NCBI GenBank assembly: GCA_013339765.2 | Contig: CM023450.1 | Coordinates: forward strand, 100,977,920 to 101,041,919 | Direction of reading: 5' to 3' | Length of the DNA: 64,000 nucleotides | From: Haemaphysalis longicornis | Lineage: Eukaryota; Arthropoda; Arachnida; Ixodida; Ixodidae | In this document: piece by piece, positions 34,662 to 44,980 of the stretch | How positions within the stretch are numbered: position 1 is the stretch's first letter | How the letters are laid out: every line of letters begins with the position of its first letter | The notes under the pieces: generated by a model | Told to the model about the DNA's origin: nothing | Database searches by the model: none | Seen by the model: only the letters and a program-made list of their open reading frames with translations | Made by a program: the position numbers and the translations under genes

Positions 34662-35058
34662 CCGCATCAATTCAACGCCTTGGCCTTCCTCTATCGATGC
34701 CTGTGCTCCTTTCGTTCGGGGCCGCATCCCCGGAGCTTTTTCACAGAGGGGTGATTGCACCACCGAGGGGGTGTCACAGAGGGTGAGGGAGGGAGGGGCC
34801 ATTCACGCGTATATATCAGAGCAGAGACCAGACGCCTGACCAGTTAACCGGTTCAAAAATTGGTTTTTTCGCCTATTCTCCTAAAAATGACCTTAATCCC
34901 TGATTCTTCTCCAGTTCTATTATAGAACTCTGTAACCGTTTCCCCAATACAATTCACAGGCTGACTTTACTGGGCTATGAGGTGGGCGTGTTAGCCGCAA
35001 AAAGCCACCCTGTTTCTTGGTCAGTCCCCTACGTGGGTATGTGCCATCAGCAAAGGAG

Positions 35059-35088
<30 letters not shown>
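35059..35088. repeat. (CAA)n microsatellite
   Basis: Thirty bases of AAC triplets. Confidence 0.9.
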
Positions 35089-35090
<2 letters not shown>

Positions 35091-35193
35091 GGCGAACACC
35101 AGTGTGTCTGCGCTACCACCCAGCCAGCCTTTTACTTGTGCAAAGTCAGGCACGACCGCTGGACTGCTATAGCCAATTGTGCACTGCAACTTA

Positions 35194-35440
35194 CCCGCTG
35201 CGGTGGCTCAGTGGCGAAGGAGCTGCACTGCTGAGCACGACGACGCAGGTTCGATTTCCAGCCGCGGCGGCCGCTTTCCTGATGGAGGCGGAAAGCAAAA
35301 ACGCCGGTGTGTACGAGATTTCGGGACACATTAAAGATCCCCAGTGATCAAAATTAATCCGGAGCCCTCCATTACGGCGCGCCTCCTCGCCTGCGTTGCA
35401 TCGGCGCGTTAAACCCTGCAATCAATCCGATAAATCAACT
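35194..35440 (+). repeat. Ruka-like tRNA-derived SINE, best copy
   Basis: A tRNA-like head (CTGCGGTGGCTCAGTGGC), a B box (GGTTCGATTTCC, 35248-35259), then GCCGCGGCGG, GATGGAGGCG, a GTGTGTACGAGATTTCGGG block, TTAAAGATCCCCAGTGATCA and GGAGCCCTCCATTACGGCGC. This is the complete block order of the tick Ruka SINE as I remember it. It would be transcribed by RNA polymerase III from the internal boxes if active. Confidence 0.8.
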
Positions 35441-35539
35441 GCACTTCAGAGAATCACGGGATTTTTAACGTTCTACACACTTTGCTAGCGCTGGGGTCGC
35501 GTAATCCCCCCCCATTCCTGCTGGCCATGCGGTTGTTTC

Positions 35540-35750
35540 AGGACAGACAGACAGGACAGACAGACAGACAGACGACAGGACAGACAGACAGACCAGGACA
35601 GACAGACAGACAGACAGACAGACGGGCGTGGGGCCAGACAAGACGGGGCGGGAGGCGGCAGGCGGGCGGGCAGGCGGGCCAGACAAGCAAGCGGGCGGGC
35701 AGGGCAGGCGGGCAGGCAGGCAGGCAGGCAGGCAGGGGCAGGCGCGGCAG
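35540..35750. repeat. CAGA/CAGG minisatellite
   Basis: A CAGA-rich half (35540-35625) grades into a GGCG/GGCA-rich half (35640-35745). Overlapping open frames on both strands are produced by the repeat and are not genes. Confidence 0.9.
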
Positions 35751-35759
35751 ACCAGCGCT

Positions 35760-37062
35760 GGAACATCCCGATGTGCGAGGACTGCCTGGTTGGTCACAAG
35801 GCCAGTAAGAGCGCTGTAACCCCCCCCCCCCACCACCCTGTGTTGGCCCTTGAAGAGCCGTGATAAGTATTCCCGGCCTCCAAGTGGCGGGCGGGCCCGT
35901 ATATACTACGGCTCACCTGTGGTCGGCGCACGCCGCACTTTGGAGCTGCTCTGCAGCTTCTACTTTAGCTTTTCGAACAGCGGTGCCTTCCCTTTCTGTC
36001 GCATACGCATGTCAAACTAACGTCCCAAACCCACGAAGTCACCTGGAACCACTCTGAAATGCGGTGGCCAAGCATGTCCGCGACCTGACACACTTGGTTT
36101 GGGACGCCCAAGAGAGGTCCGAGATTTCTGCGATCCTCCATACATCGTGGGTCCAGCGCGCTACATCCAGCCCGGCATCATGGCTCAGCATCGTACATGC
36201 CCTTGCTACCCGCTATTCTATTACGGCTTCAAGCGACTCAGCGACGCTGGCGCGTATACCTGCCGGCAGGGCGTCAGCCATCCCGTGATAAGAGACGTCT
36301 TACGTGTCGAGATCTTCATGCCGAGTCTTCAACCTTGTTTTGTTGATCCAGATTGGCTCGCCGGGATGTGTTCAGGTCCAACGAAAAGCACACTTAGTGC
36401 TACTATAGTTCCTTTATGAGCGACGGCTGAGTGAACTTTTTCATGAGGAAGCTAGTATCGAGTGTAAGTCCTCTAGGGTACCCTCTCCGCTCGAAACGTT
36501 ATCTTCGCGTGTCGTTTTATTGTAACGTTTTGACAACGTTTACGCTAGTTTGTAATTGCTGATTTTTATCTTGTTTGCGTAACCTTGAAACAGACATGCT
36601 GTAGAATTGAACGAACAGGGTTTCATTTAACGCATTTGTTATTGACGCAAACTTCGCTGCAAATACTTCGCACTTCACTGCATGACGACACTGCTTGCAT
36701 TGAGAGCCACGTCATGAAAAGACGCTAATTTTTTTATGAGTGTACCAGCCAGACTTCGCACCAAATCAACTGCGTTGCAAGTAATTAACGCTGTTATCTC
36801 TTTCGCCCGAAATCGTGTTCGCTACTGACCTCGTCCGTGTTTTTTTTTTTTTTTTTCATCGTCTAACAGCGTGAGAGTTCTAGGAAGGAACAAAAGTCGT
36901 GGAAAAAACCGCTGTCCCCTCTCCGCCTAAAGCCATTCGACTCTTGTATCCCAGTGGCCGTGCTCCTGCAATCGCAGGTAACGTGTTTAATCTTCAAAGA
37001 ACCCACAATAGGCAGCCTCGTCTGAGTCAGACTCAAGGCTGTCCTTATTCATGTGTGCTTAC
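35760..37062. other. Intergenic DNA, no feature
   Basis: No recognisable exon or element; a T run occurs at 36840-36856. Confidence 0.4.
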
Positions 37063-37064
37063 TA

Positions 37065-38525
37065 CAGTAGAGTCTCGATAAACGGAAATCGCTTAAACGG
37101 AATTGCCACTTAAACGGAAGTGTAGCCTGTAAGGTGGTTGGTTTTGTATTCATATAAAGTAAAAAAACTTTCGGTCATCGGAACTAAAATTTCCGCCTCA
37201 CCGTGTAAACGGAACCGAAAATGGAACTTACTTGTCAAACCCATGGCCGATATTATCAGCTTTTTAGGGGCGAAGCTCCTCGTGCTCGGGCCCTGTCCCG
37301 TCCCTCGTTGGTGCTGTACACGGCACCATGATGATGATTGTGGCAGGATCCCCTAGGGATTGGCCAACCAAAGATTGGCCGAAGAGGTCAAAAACGTTCA
37401 ACGCGTTCGTTGCTACCCAACAGAAGGAGAGGAAGAAGAAAGGTTTTCGTTCGTCGGCTGCGAGCTCAAGACACGTACCGGAGGTACGCGACACAAGGCG
37501 CTCTCCAGAAGGCGACGGCCAAGGTGGCTAAAATGTCACACACCGATTTCGCCCAACTTACCCATGGAGATTCTCATCGTCCCAAACAAGCCCTACACAA
37601 TCCCACAAACATCGACGTCGTCGACGGGCTTGTCAACGGAGCGGTGGGAAGTCTCAAGCTTTGCGAGCGAGGAGTGGTGGTCTTGACGCGGCGGCGCCCG
37701 GTTTATCCCACGACTCTCTGGCCGCGACGAAAGGTACGTGGAGCAATTCCTACTGCGCTAACAAACCGACACGCGTGCATCGCTACAAACGCGCCTTATG
37801 TCCTTCACTCATTCAGATGGTGCGCGCCGTCAAAGACCAATAACAATGTTTCACGGTTTCACCGATAAGCATTTCAGCTTCGCCCCTCTCATCAATCATT
37901 CACTTCATGAGATGGCGGGATTTTTTCGGTTCCCGCTATTTAGATTTTTGTTTCTTTTTTTAGCCTCGCTGGCCTCGTAAGCTTCGTCTCGTTAGTAGTC
38001 AGCCGTGTTAGCGCGACGAATGCCACATCACAGTCTTGCTCTAGTCTTTCGGTCTCGATTCAAGTCGCTGAGGTTACAGGGCCTAGGTACTGCCGCCTCG
38101 TTCGTTCCATCGTGGTGCTATTGGTGCTTCATTACCGCGTTGCCGTCTTCTAAATTCGGTGGCTCGTAAGCACTCGCGAATCGAGGCCTGAGGCCTGCAC
38201 GCCATGCGCGTACGTTACAAAAAAAAAAGGACATCATTCTTGACTATGAAAACTGCTCTTTGATGCACTTTCATGCATTTTTAGGGCACCCTGACTAATT
38301 GTTGGCAAATAAACTGGGTGAATGTTGTGCCTAAACCTCTTGTAGTTTTCGTGCTTTCTAAAAAACTATCAGCTGCTACTTCCACTTTCCAGTGCTTAGA
38401 GTTCCCTTAAGATTACGTACGCACATAAATTTTCACTTTGCACATCTCTCTCAGTAAACGGAACTCCTGTGCTATGGAACTAATTTTTTAGATCCCTTGA
38501 AGTTCTGTTTATCGAGAGTCTATTG
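37065..38525. mobile_element. Tigger-like transposon copy 2
   Basis: Ends CAGTAGAGTCTCGATAAACG and, as complement of the right end, CAATAGACTCTCGATAAACA, flanked by TA (37063-37064; 38526-38527). It aligns with copy 1 (8031-11146) across the whole native length: for example GTAAACGGAACCGAAA, AGCCGTGTTAGCGCGACGAA and CCATCGTGGTGCTATT. It lacks both insertions found in copy 1, but has its own insertion at 37266-37920. No transposase is encoded. Confidence 0.85.
37266..37920. mobile_element. Element with AGGGGCGAAGCT ends, nested
   Basis: Comparison with copy 1 shows extra sequence here: after ATCAGCTTTTT copy 1 goes directly to CCCGTTCCGGCTG, copy 2 only after 655 bp. The insert begins AGGGGCGAAGCTCC and has the complement CAGCTTCGCCCCT near 37874-37886; T5-6 on both sides may be the target duplication. 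It contains a plus-strand frame of about 170 codons with Arg-rich sequence and no known motif. Confidence 0.65.
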
Positions 38526-38527
38526 TA

Positions 38528-39904
38528 CCTCTCTTCCAGCCAAGGCGTTCCTAAAGTTGCTCCGCGTACCTTTCGGGCTGTGCGGTTACCATGGTGGTTG
38601 GCCATAAGTGCGCACAGTTCGTCGTCTTCCAGGGTGCTTGCCAGAGCATGAACTCCGGTTTACGCGTGGGTAAAAGTATTTCTGCGCGGGTGCATTGGCA
38701 AACAGCCGGCACACACGTGCGAAGGTCTTCAAGCTCAAGATTAACTCTGTTGCCTGCGCCAAACATTTTTTTTTTTGCTATTGTGAAGTCCTCTCCGCTT
38801 CGACAATTTTCTCTTCCTTAAGCCGGAGCCAGCTTAGTTCGGCGAATACTCGGGACAAAGAAATCCTCCTTGCGGCGCAGTTACGGATGAACTGACTGCG
38901 GTCGTATACGCGTGGTAGGTGCACCTGTCGACGGAGATTTGTTTGGGTGGTGGGTGTCTTGCTCGTGGAATTCGGCTCGACTGAACGCACCAAGCCCAGC
39001 GCCGTTATTTTATATTCTTATCTCACTCGTCTTCCTAGTTTATAAGGGTCTTAAAGCAAGCATGAATGCACGAGGTGAGCTGACTTCTCACGCAGCGGCA
39101 GACGTCGGTTTATCTCTCTCGTCCCGAAATAATCTTTTTTCTCTTCCCGCTACGCTTCGTCCATTTCGAAAACGTTAAATCTCCAGCGCTCTCGTAGAAT
39201 TCACCTTGACCGCTTGCACGTGCAATCGGCGGCGATAGTTGAAGGTCTCTGAGAAAGTTAACGACTGAAAAAAAAAAGGGGCGGGGACTGAGATGGAGAA
39301 GATTTGGAAACAGGGAAAAGGTTGCCACCGACTGCACTGTGGAGTACGCTTGCAGCAAAAAAAAAAAATAAATAAAATGTAATTCGCGGAAGAAAGTTTT
39401 CTGCTCCAAAGCCACAGTTTCTATGAGAAACACAGGGCCCATACAGGGAGGAAGGAATAACGAAGGTAAGAAGAAAGAGTTGCTAGTGGCGCAGCCGTCG
39501 TGTGTTCGTTTCCTACGTGTTGTCATCTTTCGCGCTCATTCCCAAAATGTATCACCAACTCGGCCAACCTTTGAATTGCGTTAAACGTGAATGACATTCT
39601 TCACACTTTGAGGCAACGACAGACGCGATTTTAAGGAGTGGGGCACCTTGGAGCACCTCGCGCTAATAAGTACTAACAATAAATCGTTGTAGGCATGTCT
39701 TCTGTTTTACTGGTAGAACTAAACGCAGCACGCAGGTGCAATACGGAAGCAACGGGAGTGGGTGTGTCAGGATTGATCTACGAGCAAATTTTCGGCGTTG
39801 TGAGTCGACTAGGCGTTGTACCGAATGCCTCTATATACGGACGTTATGCAAAGCGCGTGGAATGTTTACCCTTGTTTCGAAATAAACAAATGCGGGAAAA
39901 CAGT
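38528..39904. other. Intergenic DNA, no feature
   Basis: No exon or element recognised; A/T runs at 38768 and 39356. Confidence 0.4.
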
Positions 39905-39914
39905 TAAAAATAAC

Positions 39915-40335
39915 TGCGGCTGATTTCTCCGTCATAGCATTCGATAAAACACGAAAGTGAAATGTGCAGCGAAGTCTGCAGCTGAGTATGATTTGCGGGT
40001 CGGCGGCTGTCTTGTGGGTGTGCTTGGTGAGCGACTTCCTACTGGCGGGTCGTTTCGGCAAAGGTGTACTGGCCTCATTTCCGTGACAGATATGACGTCA
40101 GTGAAATCTTGGTGTGTACCGGCATAAAACACTTTCGTGTTAAAATATAAAACCCGAAAACGAACAACCCTGAGTATAACGTACTCTTTAGTACTAAAGG
40201 TTGCTTCCCCACAACAAGATCGTGTGCAGGGGTGCACCCTCTACAGGCCGCTTGCTCCGTTGTACTGGCGTCATTTCCGTGACGGATACGACGTCAGTGA
40301 AATATTTGTGCATCCCGGAATAAAACACTTTGGTG
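39915..40335. repeat. Dispersed repeat with inverted CACTTTCGTG motifs, copy C
   Basis: AAAACACGAAAGTG at 39946-39959, CACTTTCGTGTT at 40130-40141 and CACTTTGGTG at 40326-40335. It carries the same internal duplication as copy B, including the linker TACTAAAGGTTGCTT, so the duplication predates their spread. Confidence 0.75.
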
Positions 40336-41951
40336 GGAATATGTAAGGAACATTTAACTCGCATGCTATGTACGGCAAAAGTTTCAAGTACGTGAGTTGA
40401 TTACGGGCTTTTAGAAACTGACGCATGTGGTAGAATTCTGCGGCCACCGGTCTACGTTCGTGGAGGGCCGTAAAGACGGATTATGGGGACGTTTTTAATA
40501 TTGTTAATCCATAAAGCTTTGTTTGCGGAATGCTGTTGAGCCCAAAAATCCAAATGGATATTGGAAAGTAAAGAAAACGTTCCTGCTTTCTCGCAGACGC
40601 CCCTATTTCGCGCGCAAGCCTGGTATTGTAATTCTAATACAGGGTTCAGGTACTCCGCCTCGAAAGGAGTAAGTGAGTAAGTGGGCCTATCCCAAGATAA
40701 CAGCATAAATTCCCCGCTCGATATCGGTGGCCATAATCAAGCAAATACTTCGTTTCTGGTCCATGGGCCAAAATGGCTCCCAACGAAAAACGACGTCTGG
40801 TGCACTGAGAAATTCGTCCCGAGAAAGTAATTTTTATACTTGGAAGACTACTTATAAATAGGTTTGCTATTTTATATGAGTGGAACAACATTGTGCACAC
40901 AGCCCGGGGTATTTCAGTTTTTCTCTACAGTACATTAATATCGGACATGACGTAAGTCACCGCAATACCCTGTAACCCAACCGACCTCACAATATACCAC
41001 TCGTGCTGCAACCGAATGCCGACTGTATATGGACGAACTAAAAACTTGCGACTTAAAACCCAATTAAACTTCTCTCAAACTCTCTTCCTATTTCACCGAA
41101 ACGAGGAACGAAAAAATGATGTCTTATGTTCTTACAATAAAAGGGAGCTTCTTCTGAGAACGTAGCTTAGTTTTGAGATAGCTCAAATGACAACGTATGC
41201 CCAGTAGCATTTTTTTGGCTGGCGCAGGGGCCGAATTCTTACATTCTTTACCATGCTATATATAGGCTGTACCAGCTCCAATAGCAAATTAGTGCTTCCG
41301 TCTTTCTTTTCTTTTCTCCCCCCCCCTCTTTCTCTCTCTCTCGCTCTCTTCCTCTTTCTCCTTTCTTGAGATTTCGTTATTGAAATTGGCGTCCCTACGC
41401 TAGATTGAAAATTCAGAAACGTGATTCGATTCTTAAAACGCAGCAGAAAGAGCACGTTGGGCGCGTCTGAATCGTGCACAGAATGGCGATATTAGCCTCG
41501 CAAGATTCAGCCAAGAGCTGCGAGTAAAGCACAACTTAAAACCAAAATATCACTGTAACACAAGTATAAAATAATAGCTGTAGACCACGCTGCCGAGAAT
41601 GCATTTCGTCTCTAAAATGTCGAATTAACCTTTCTGTTTATTTCTCTCGAAATCGATTGAAGTCTGACGCAGAAGACGAGACACGCATTCTGGTCGAAAG
41701 CACGCGGATTACAGATGCGTGTAATTGGACGTTTTATGGAACTCGGCGTAATTTAAGAATGTAAATCCTTTAGTTTTACTCATTTAGGTACCGGTAACTT
41801 TGAAACTACTCTTTCTTTTTTTATATTAAGGTATACGTAAAACTCAGGCTTCTCCGATCGTTTGGGATCCCCTTTTTGTCGAAATTACCAATTTCACATA
41901 CGTTTGCGTTGCGAGTAGCGCATGTATCCGTGCGAATGTATTTTTAGGAGT
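40336..41951. other. Intergenic DNA, no feature
   Basis: Only a C/T-rich low-complexity tract (about 41317-41365) is notable. Confidence 0.4.
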
Positions 41952-41979
41952 TTTGTTGTTGTTGTTATTGTTGTTACAG

Positions 41980-42016
<37 letters not shown>
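41952..42016. repeat. (TTG)n microsatellite
   Basis: About 65 bp of TTG/GTT triplets with two small interruptions. Confidence 0.9.
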
Positions 42017-42483
42017 CAAAAGCTGTTAACGAAAGCTTTTCCTATGCCCGTTGCACAAAAATCAAGCAACCCGCCGTCTGACGATGACGATGTTTGAACG
42101 CGAAGCTTTCTCACGAGCGACCTCTCGGTTGGCCACTCCCACAGTGCGAGTATGTGCGACTCTGAAGGCGTGCACCACTTCTCTAAAACAAACGCAGAAA
42201 CACTTTGGCATGCACTCCGTAGGCCTAACGTTTGGGTTTAGAGACTCCGGCATGAATCGGTCTGCTGCTTGGCCTATAGCGAGTACCCCAAAATGTGATG
42301 TTAGGCCTAACGCCCTAAACCTCAAAATGCGATGGTAGGCCTAACGACTTGCGGCTAACAGCCTTAAAGAGACACTGAAGTTATTTGTAAACATTGCGGG
42401 ATTACTAGCGCGAATTCTAATCTGGGGTCTCTAGGCCATGTTTCGACCACTCTCGCTGCCTTTACGAGATTTTATTAAGTACA

Positions 42484-42651
42484 AAAATTACACCCATCTC
42501 CCCGAAGGGAACCATGAGTATGCGGAGCGTCATGGGGGTTCCGTTTGCGTTTCCGTTATGTTTGTTAGCCAAATTTGGTGGAAATGTAGTGAACCCCGTA
42601 ATGCTCATATATCCTACTCATGGTTCCCTTCGGGGAGATGGGTGTAATTTT
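42484..42651. mobile_element. Hairpin element with perfect 37-bp arms
   Basis: Positions 42484-42520 and 42615-42651 are exact reverse complements over 37 bp, separated by 94 bp. The arm starts AAAATTACACCCATCTCCCC. No target duplication is evident, and the loop is non-coding. It may be a very young foldback element or an inverted duplication. Confidence 0.8.
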
Positions 42652-43097
42652 CCTTATTGTATGCGTATATACGCGAGTGAGACGAGATGGAAGTGGTATC
42701 TAAAGGTCTTTATTTAGGTTTGCACGTCTTCTTACTTTGAGTATGACGGCCTTATGGTCGCTGAAGTGCACAGTCAGTGTGTTAGTGTTTGCGCTGATGC
42801 TCTCATGTCAGCACACTCACTGACGGGGCTGTCGCTTCCATCCTACTTCATCTGAAGAACCACGGACTCAAGCGCGAGCACAACCGGAGTTGTTGTTGTT
42901 CCTCTTCTACAGGCACGTACCCACGTGGGGGATTGGCCAAGAAACGGTGGTGTGCGGACGCCGGACCACCACCGACGACGGGGGACATACCCCCGAGCAT
43001 AAGACGCTCCGCATCTAAAATCAATTCGAAATGCTGTCCTCCGCTCTGCAGCCTCCTTGCCGGTTTCCTATGATGTTTCGTGTGACTTCAAAACAAG

Positions 43098-43545
43098 ATG
43101 GCTTATCTTGACTTCTTCGCCGACCCTCCGACAGAAACAGTCGGTCCAGCGTTTAGTCGGCCGGATGCCGGTGGGCCATCGCAATTCGTTCGCTCAGTTG
43201 AAACTAAGCCACGGCACGATTGTGCCAGGAAGAATGTGCTTTTAGTGTGTAGTCTGTATCAAGCTCCAAGTACAGCAATGAGTACTGGCAGGATGAAAAG
43301 CGAAGGCTGCGCGATAAAGCCACAATATGGGGTGGCCGCGCATTGTCCGTCTTCGGAAGAGGTCACTGTCTGCAACTTGTTTGGTCTGGCGAAAGTGTGG
43401 TTAGTGATGCCAGCTATTCACTGTTGCCGTATTTTTGTGAATAGGTTGCTTCGTTTTTCTGTTTTTATTTGGTTTTTTCCGACGGGGGAAGCTAGGTGGT
43501 CTCGTGCTATCGCATATATACGTAAGGCAAATTGTTAATGTTCTT
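43098..43545 (+). pseudogene. LINE reverse-transcriptase C-terminal region
   Basis: The plus-strand reading has GGPSQFVRSVETKPRHD, RKNVLLVCSLYQA and, after frame changes, VTVCNLFGLAKVWLVMPAIH then RIFVNRLLRFSVFIW. The pattern (A.NLF..AK.WYV......R......R.F..FIW) is the thumb/connection region that follows the catalytic core in tick LINE proteins. The YxDD box is not included. It is a short relic in the intergenic region. Confidence 0.6.
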
Positions 43546-44079
43546 GAGAAATTCAAACGAACCTTTCTTGCGTAGATTTTTTTTTTTTTTCAAGTCGCAC
43601 TTTCGAATGCTTTACCGCAGTTCATAGTTTCATCGTGCAGCGAGGAATGGCCTACAGTCAGAAAATATTTGAGAGAAGTAGTTGACTCAGTTAAATTTCT
43701 TTCTGTGTGTTTTTTAGTGTCCCTCAAATGTTTCGAGGTAAGCTCTGACAAACGATCTGAAAGATAACATCTTTCCTGTACCTCTTTACTAAGCAGTGTA
43801 CTCTGATGGCAGAGGACAAGACGTTTTGTCCTGGGTGAAAGGCAATGATAACCCCAGCCCCTGTGAAAACCTTCCTTTTAAACTACACACCAACACACTT
43901 CCTGTGAAAACATGGATGGAAGAGCGAGGTCTTTTCGCGGCTTGTAATAACTTGTGCGTCGCTTTCTCGAAACCAGGAACTACAGAACTGGAAACAGAAA
44001 CTACAGAAACTAAACAAGTTCAGAACCAGAAACTGCAGAACCACTTCCACCACGTCGAAATGGAACAATCGGATATACG

Positions 44080-44980
44080 CCGGCTTCATAACGCGAAAAA
44101 CCCGGGTTCGATTCCGGCTAGGGTTGCGTTTTTTTTTAAGACGATAGTCTTTCTTGGGCTACTTAAACCCAGAAATTTTGGTCTGTCTGTATGTCCGTCT
44201 GTCTGTCTGTGACTCGTTTCAGCCACCCGGCTAAAGTAAAACAAGGCCTGCGCAATAGTCTTACATAGTCACCGCTAAATCTACCCGTCTAAGTCCGGTG
44301 TAATGTTCATACTTGTCAACATTGTGAAGAAGGACAAGACATTACGCAAATATAAGACAACAAATTAATACAGATGTGATATTTGTAGTGTTCCTTCATA
44401 AAAATCATACAGGCTTAATTTTGCGAAATTAAATGCTTTATCAACTGCAGAAAAAAAATTTACTCCGCCGTCGCCTGCTGTCGCCCGCGCCATATAGCTT
44501 CTGGCACCATTTTAAGAAATTAACCGGCAACCGTTACGAAAGGTTCCAGTAGATAGGTTCCACGTTCTGCTAGGAACGCACGTGAAGCAAGGCAACGTGG
44601 TTCTATCTACGTTGAAGTAGGGCGCCTCGATTCAAGCGCGTCTCCACCGTACGGCAGCGTTGGCATCCAGACACCCGGCCTGGAGCAGTGGAGCGCGGTA
44701 AATTTAAAATGATTTAGGTAAACCTTTGGCGTCTTTACCCTGGGAGGAGCACGACGCAAGAGGAACAACATGAGAGGTAAGCGGGAAAGCGAAGGGAGGC
44801 ATTTAATTGCAAAAGTCGATAAAGACTATCGTCTTTCGTCGACATTTGCAACCAAAGGAGCAGATACGGGGCCAATTTTTTTGCTTTCACTTCACCCACG
44901 ATCATTCATCCTCATCGTGAGAGAAAGTTGGCTTTCCTGCAGGGAGTGTTGACGTACAACGGCATCAGTGACGACGCCAA
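44080..44980. repeat. Long dispersed repeat, copy 2 (inverted to copy 1)
   Basis: The reverse complement of the repeat at 1660-2640. It begins on the plus strand with the tRNA-like CCCGGGTTCGATTCCGGC (44101-44118), then AAGACGATAGTCTTTCTTGG, a CTGTCTGTCTGT stretch, and near 44830 TATCGTCTTTCGTCGACATT. Divergence is substantial, with small indels. Confidence 0.55.

Larger units (their letters stand above)
31346..35058. other. Intergenic DNA with an unassigned long open frame
   Basis: Between the TA tract and the CAA tract the only recognised pieces are the LINE knuckle at 34431-34661 and a G run at 33437-33451. The longest open frame of the window (32452-33360, minus, 302 codons) lies here and is treated separately. 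Confidence 0.4.

Noticed and set aside
35465..35836. Overlapping long frames on both strands
   Set aside because: They are produced by the CAGA/GGCA minisatellite; the peptides are pure repeat translations.
37338..37868. 176-codon frame as a host gene
   Set aside because: It lies entirely inside an insertion defined by comparison with the other Tigger-like copy and has no known domain.
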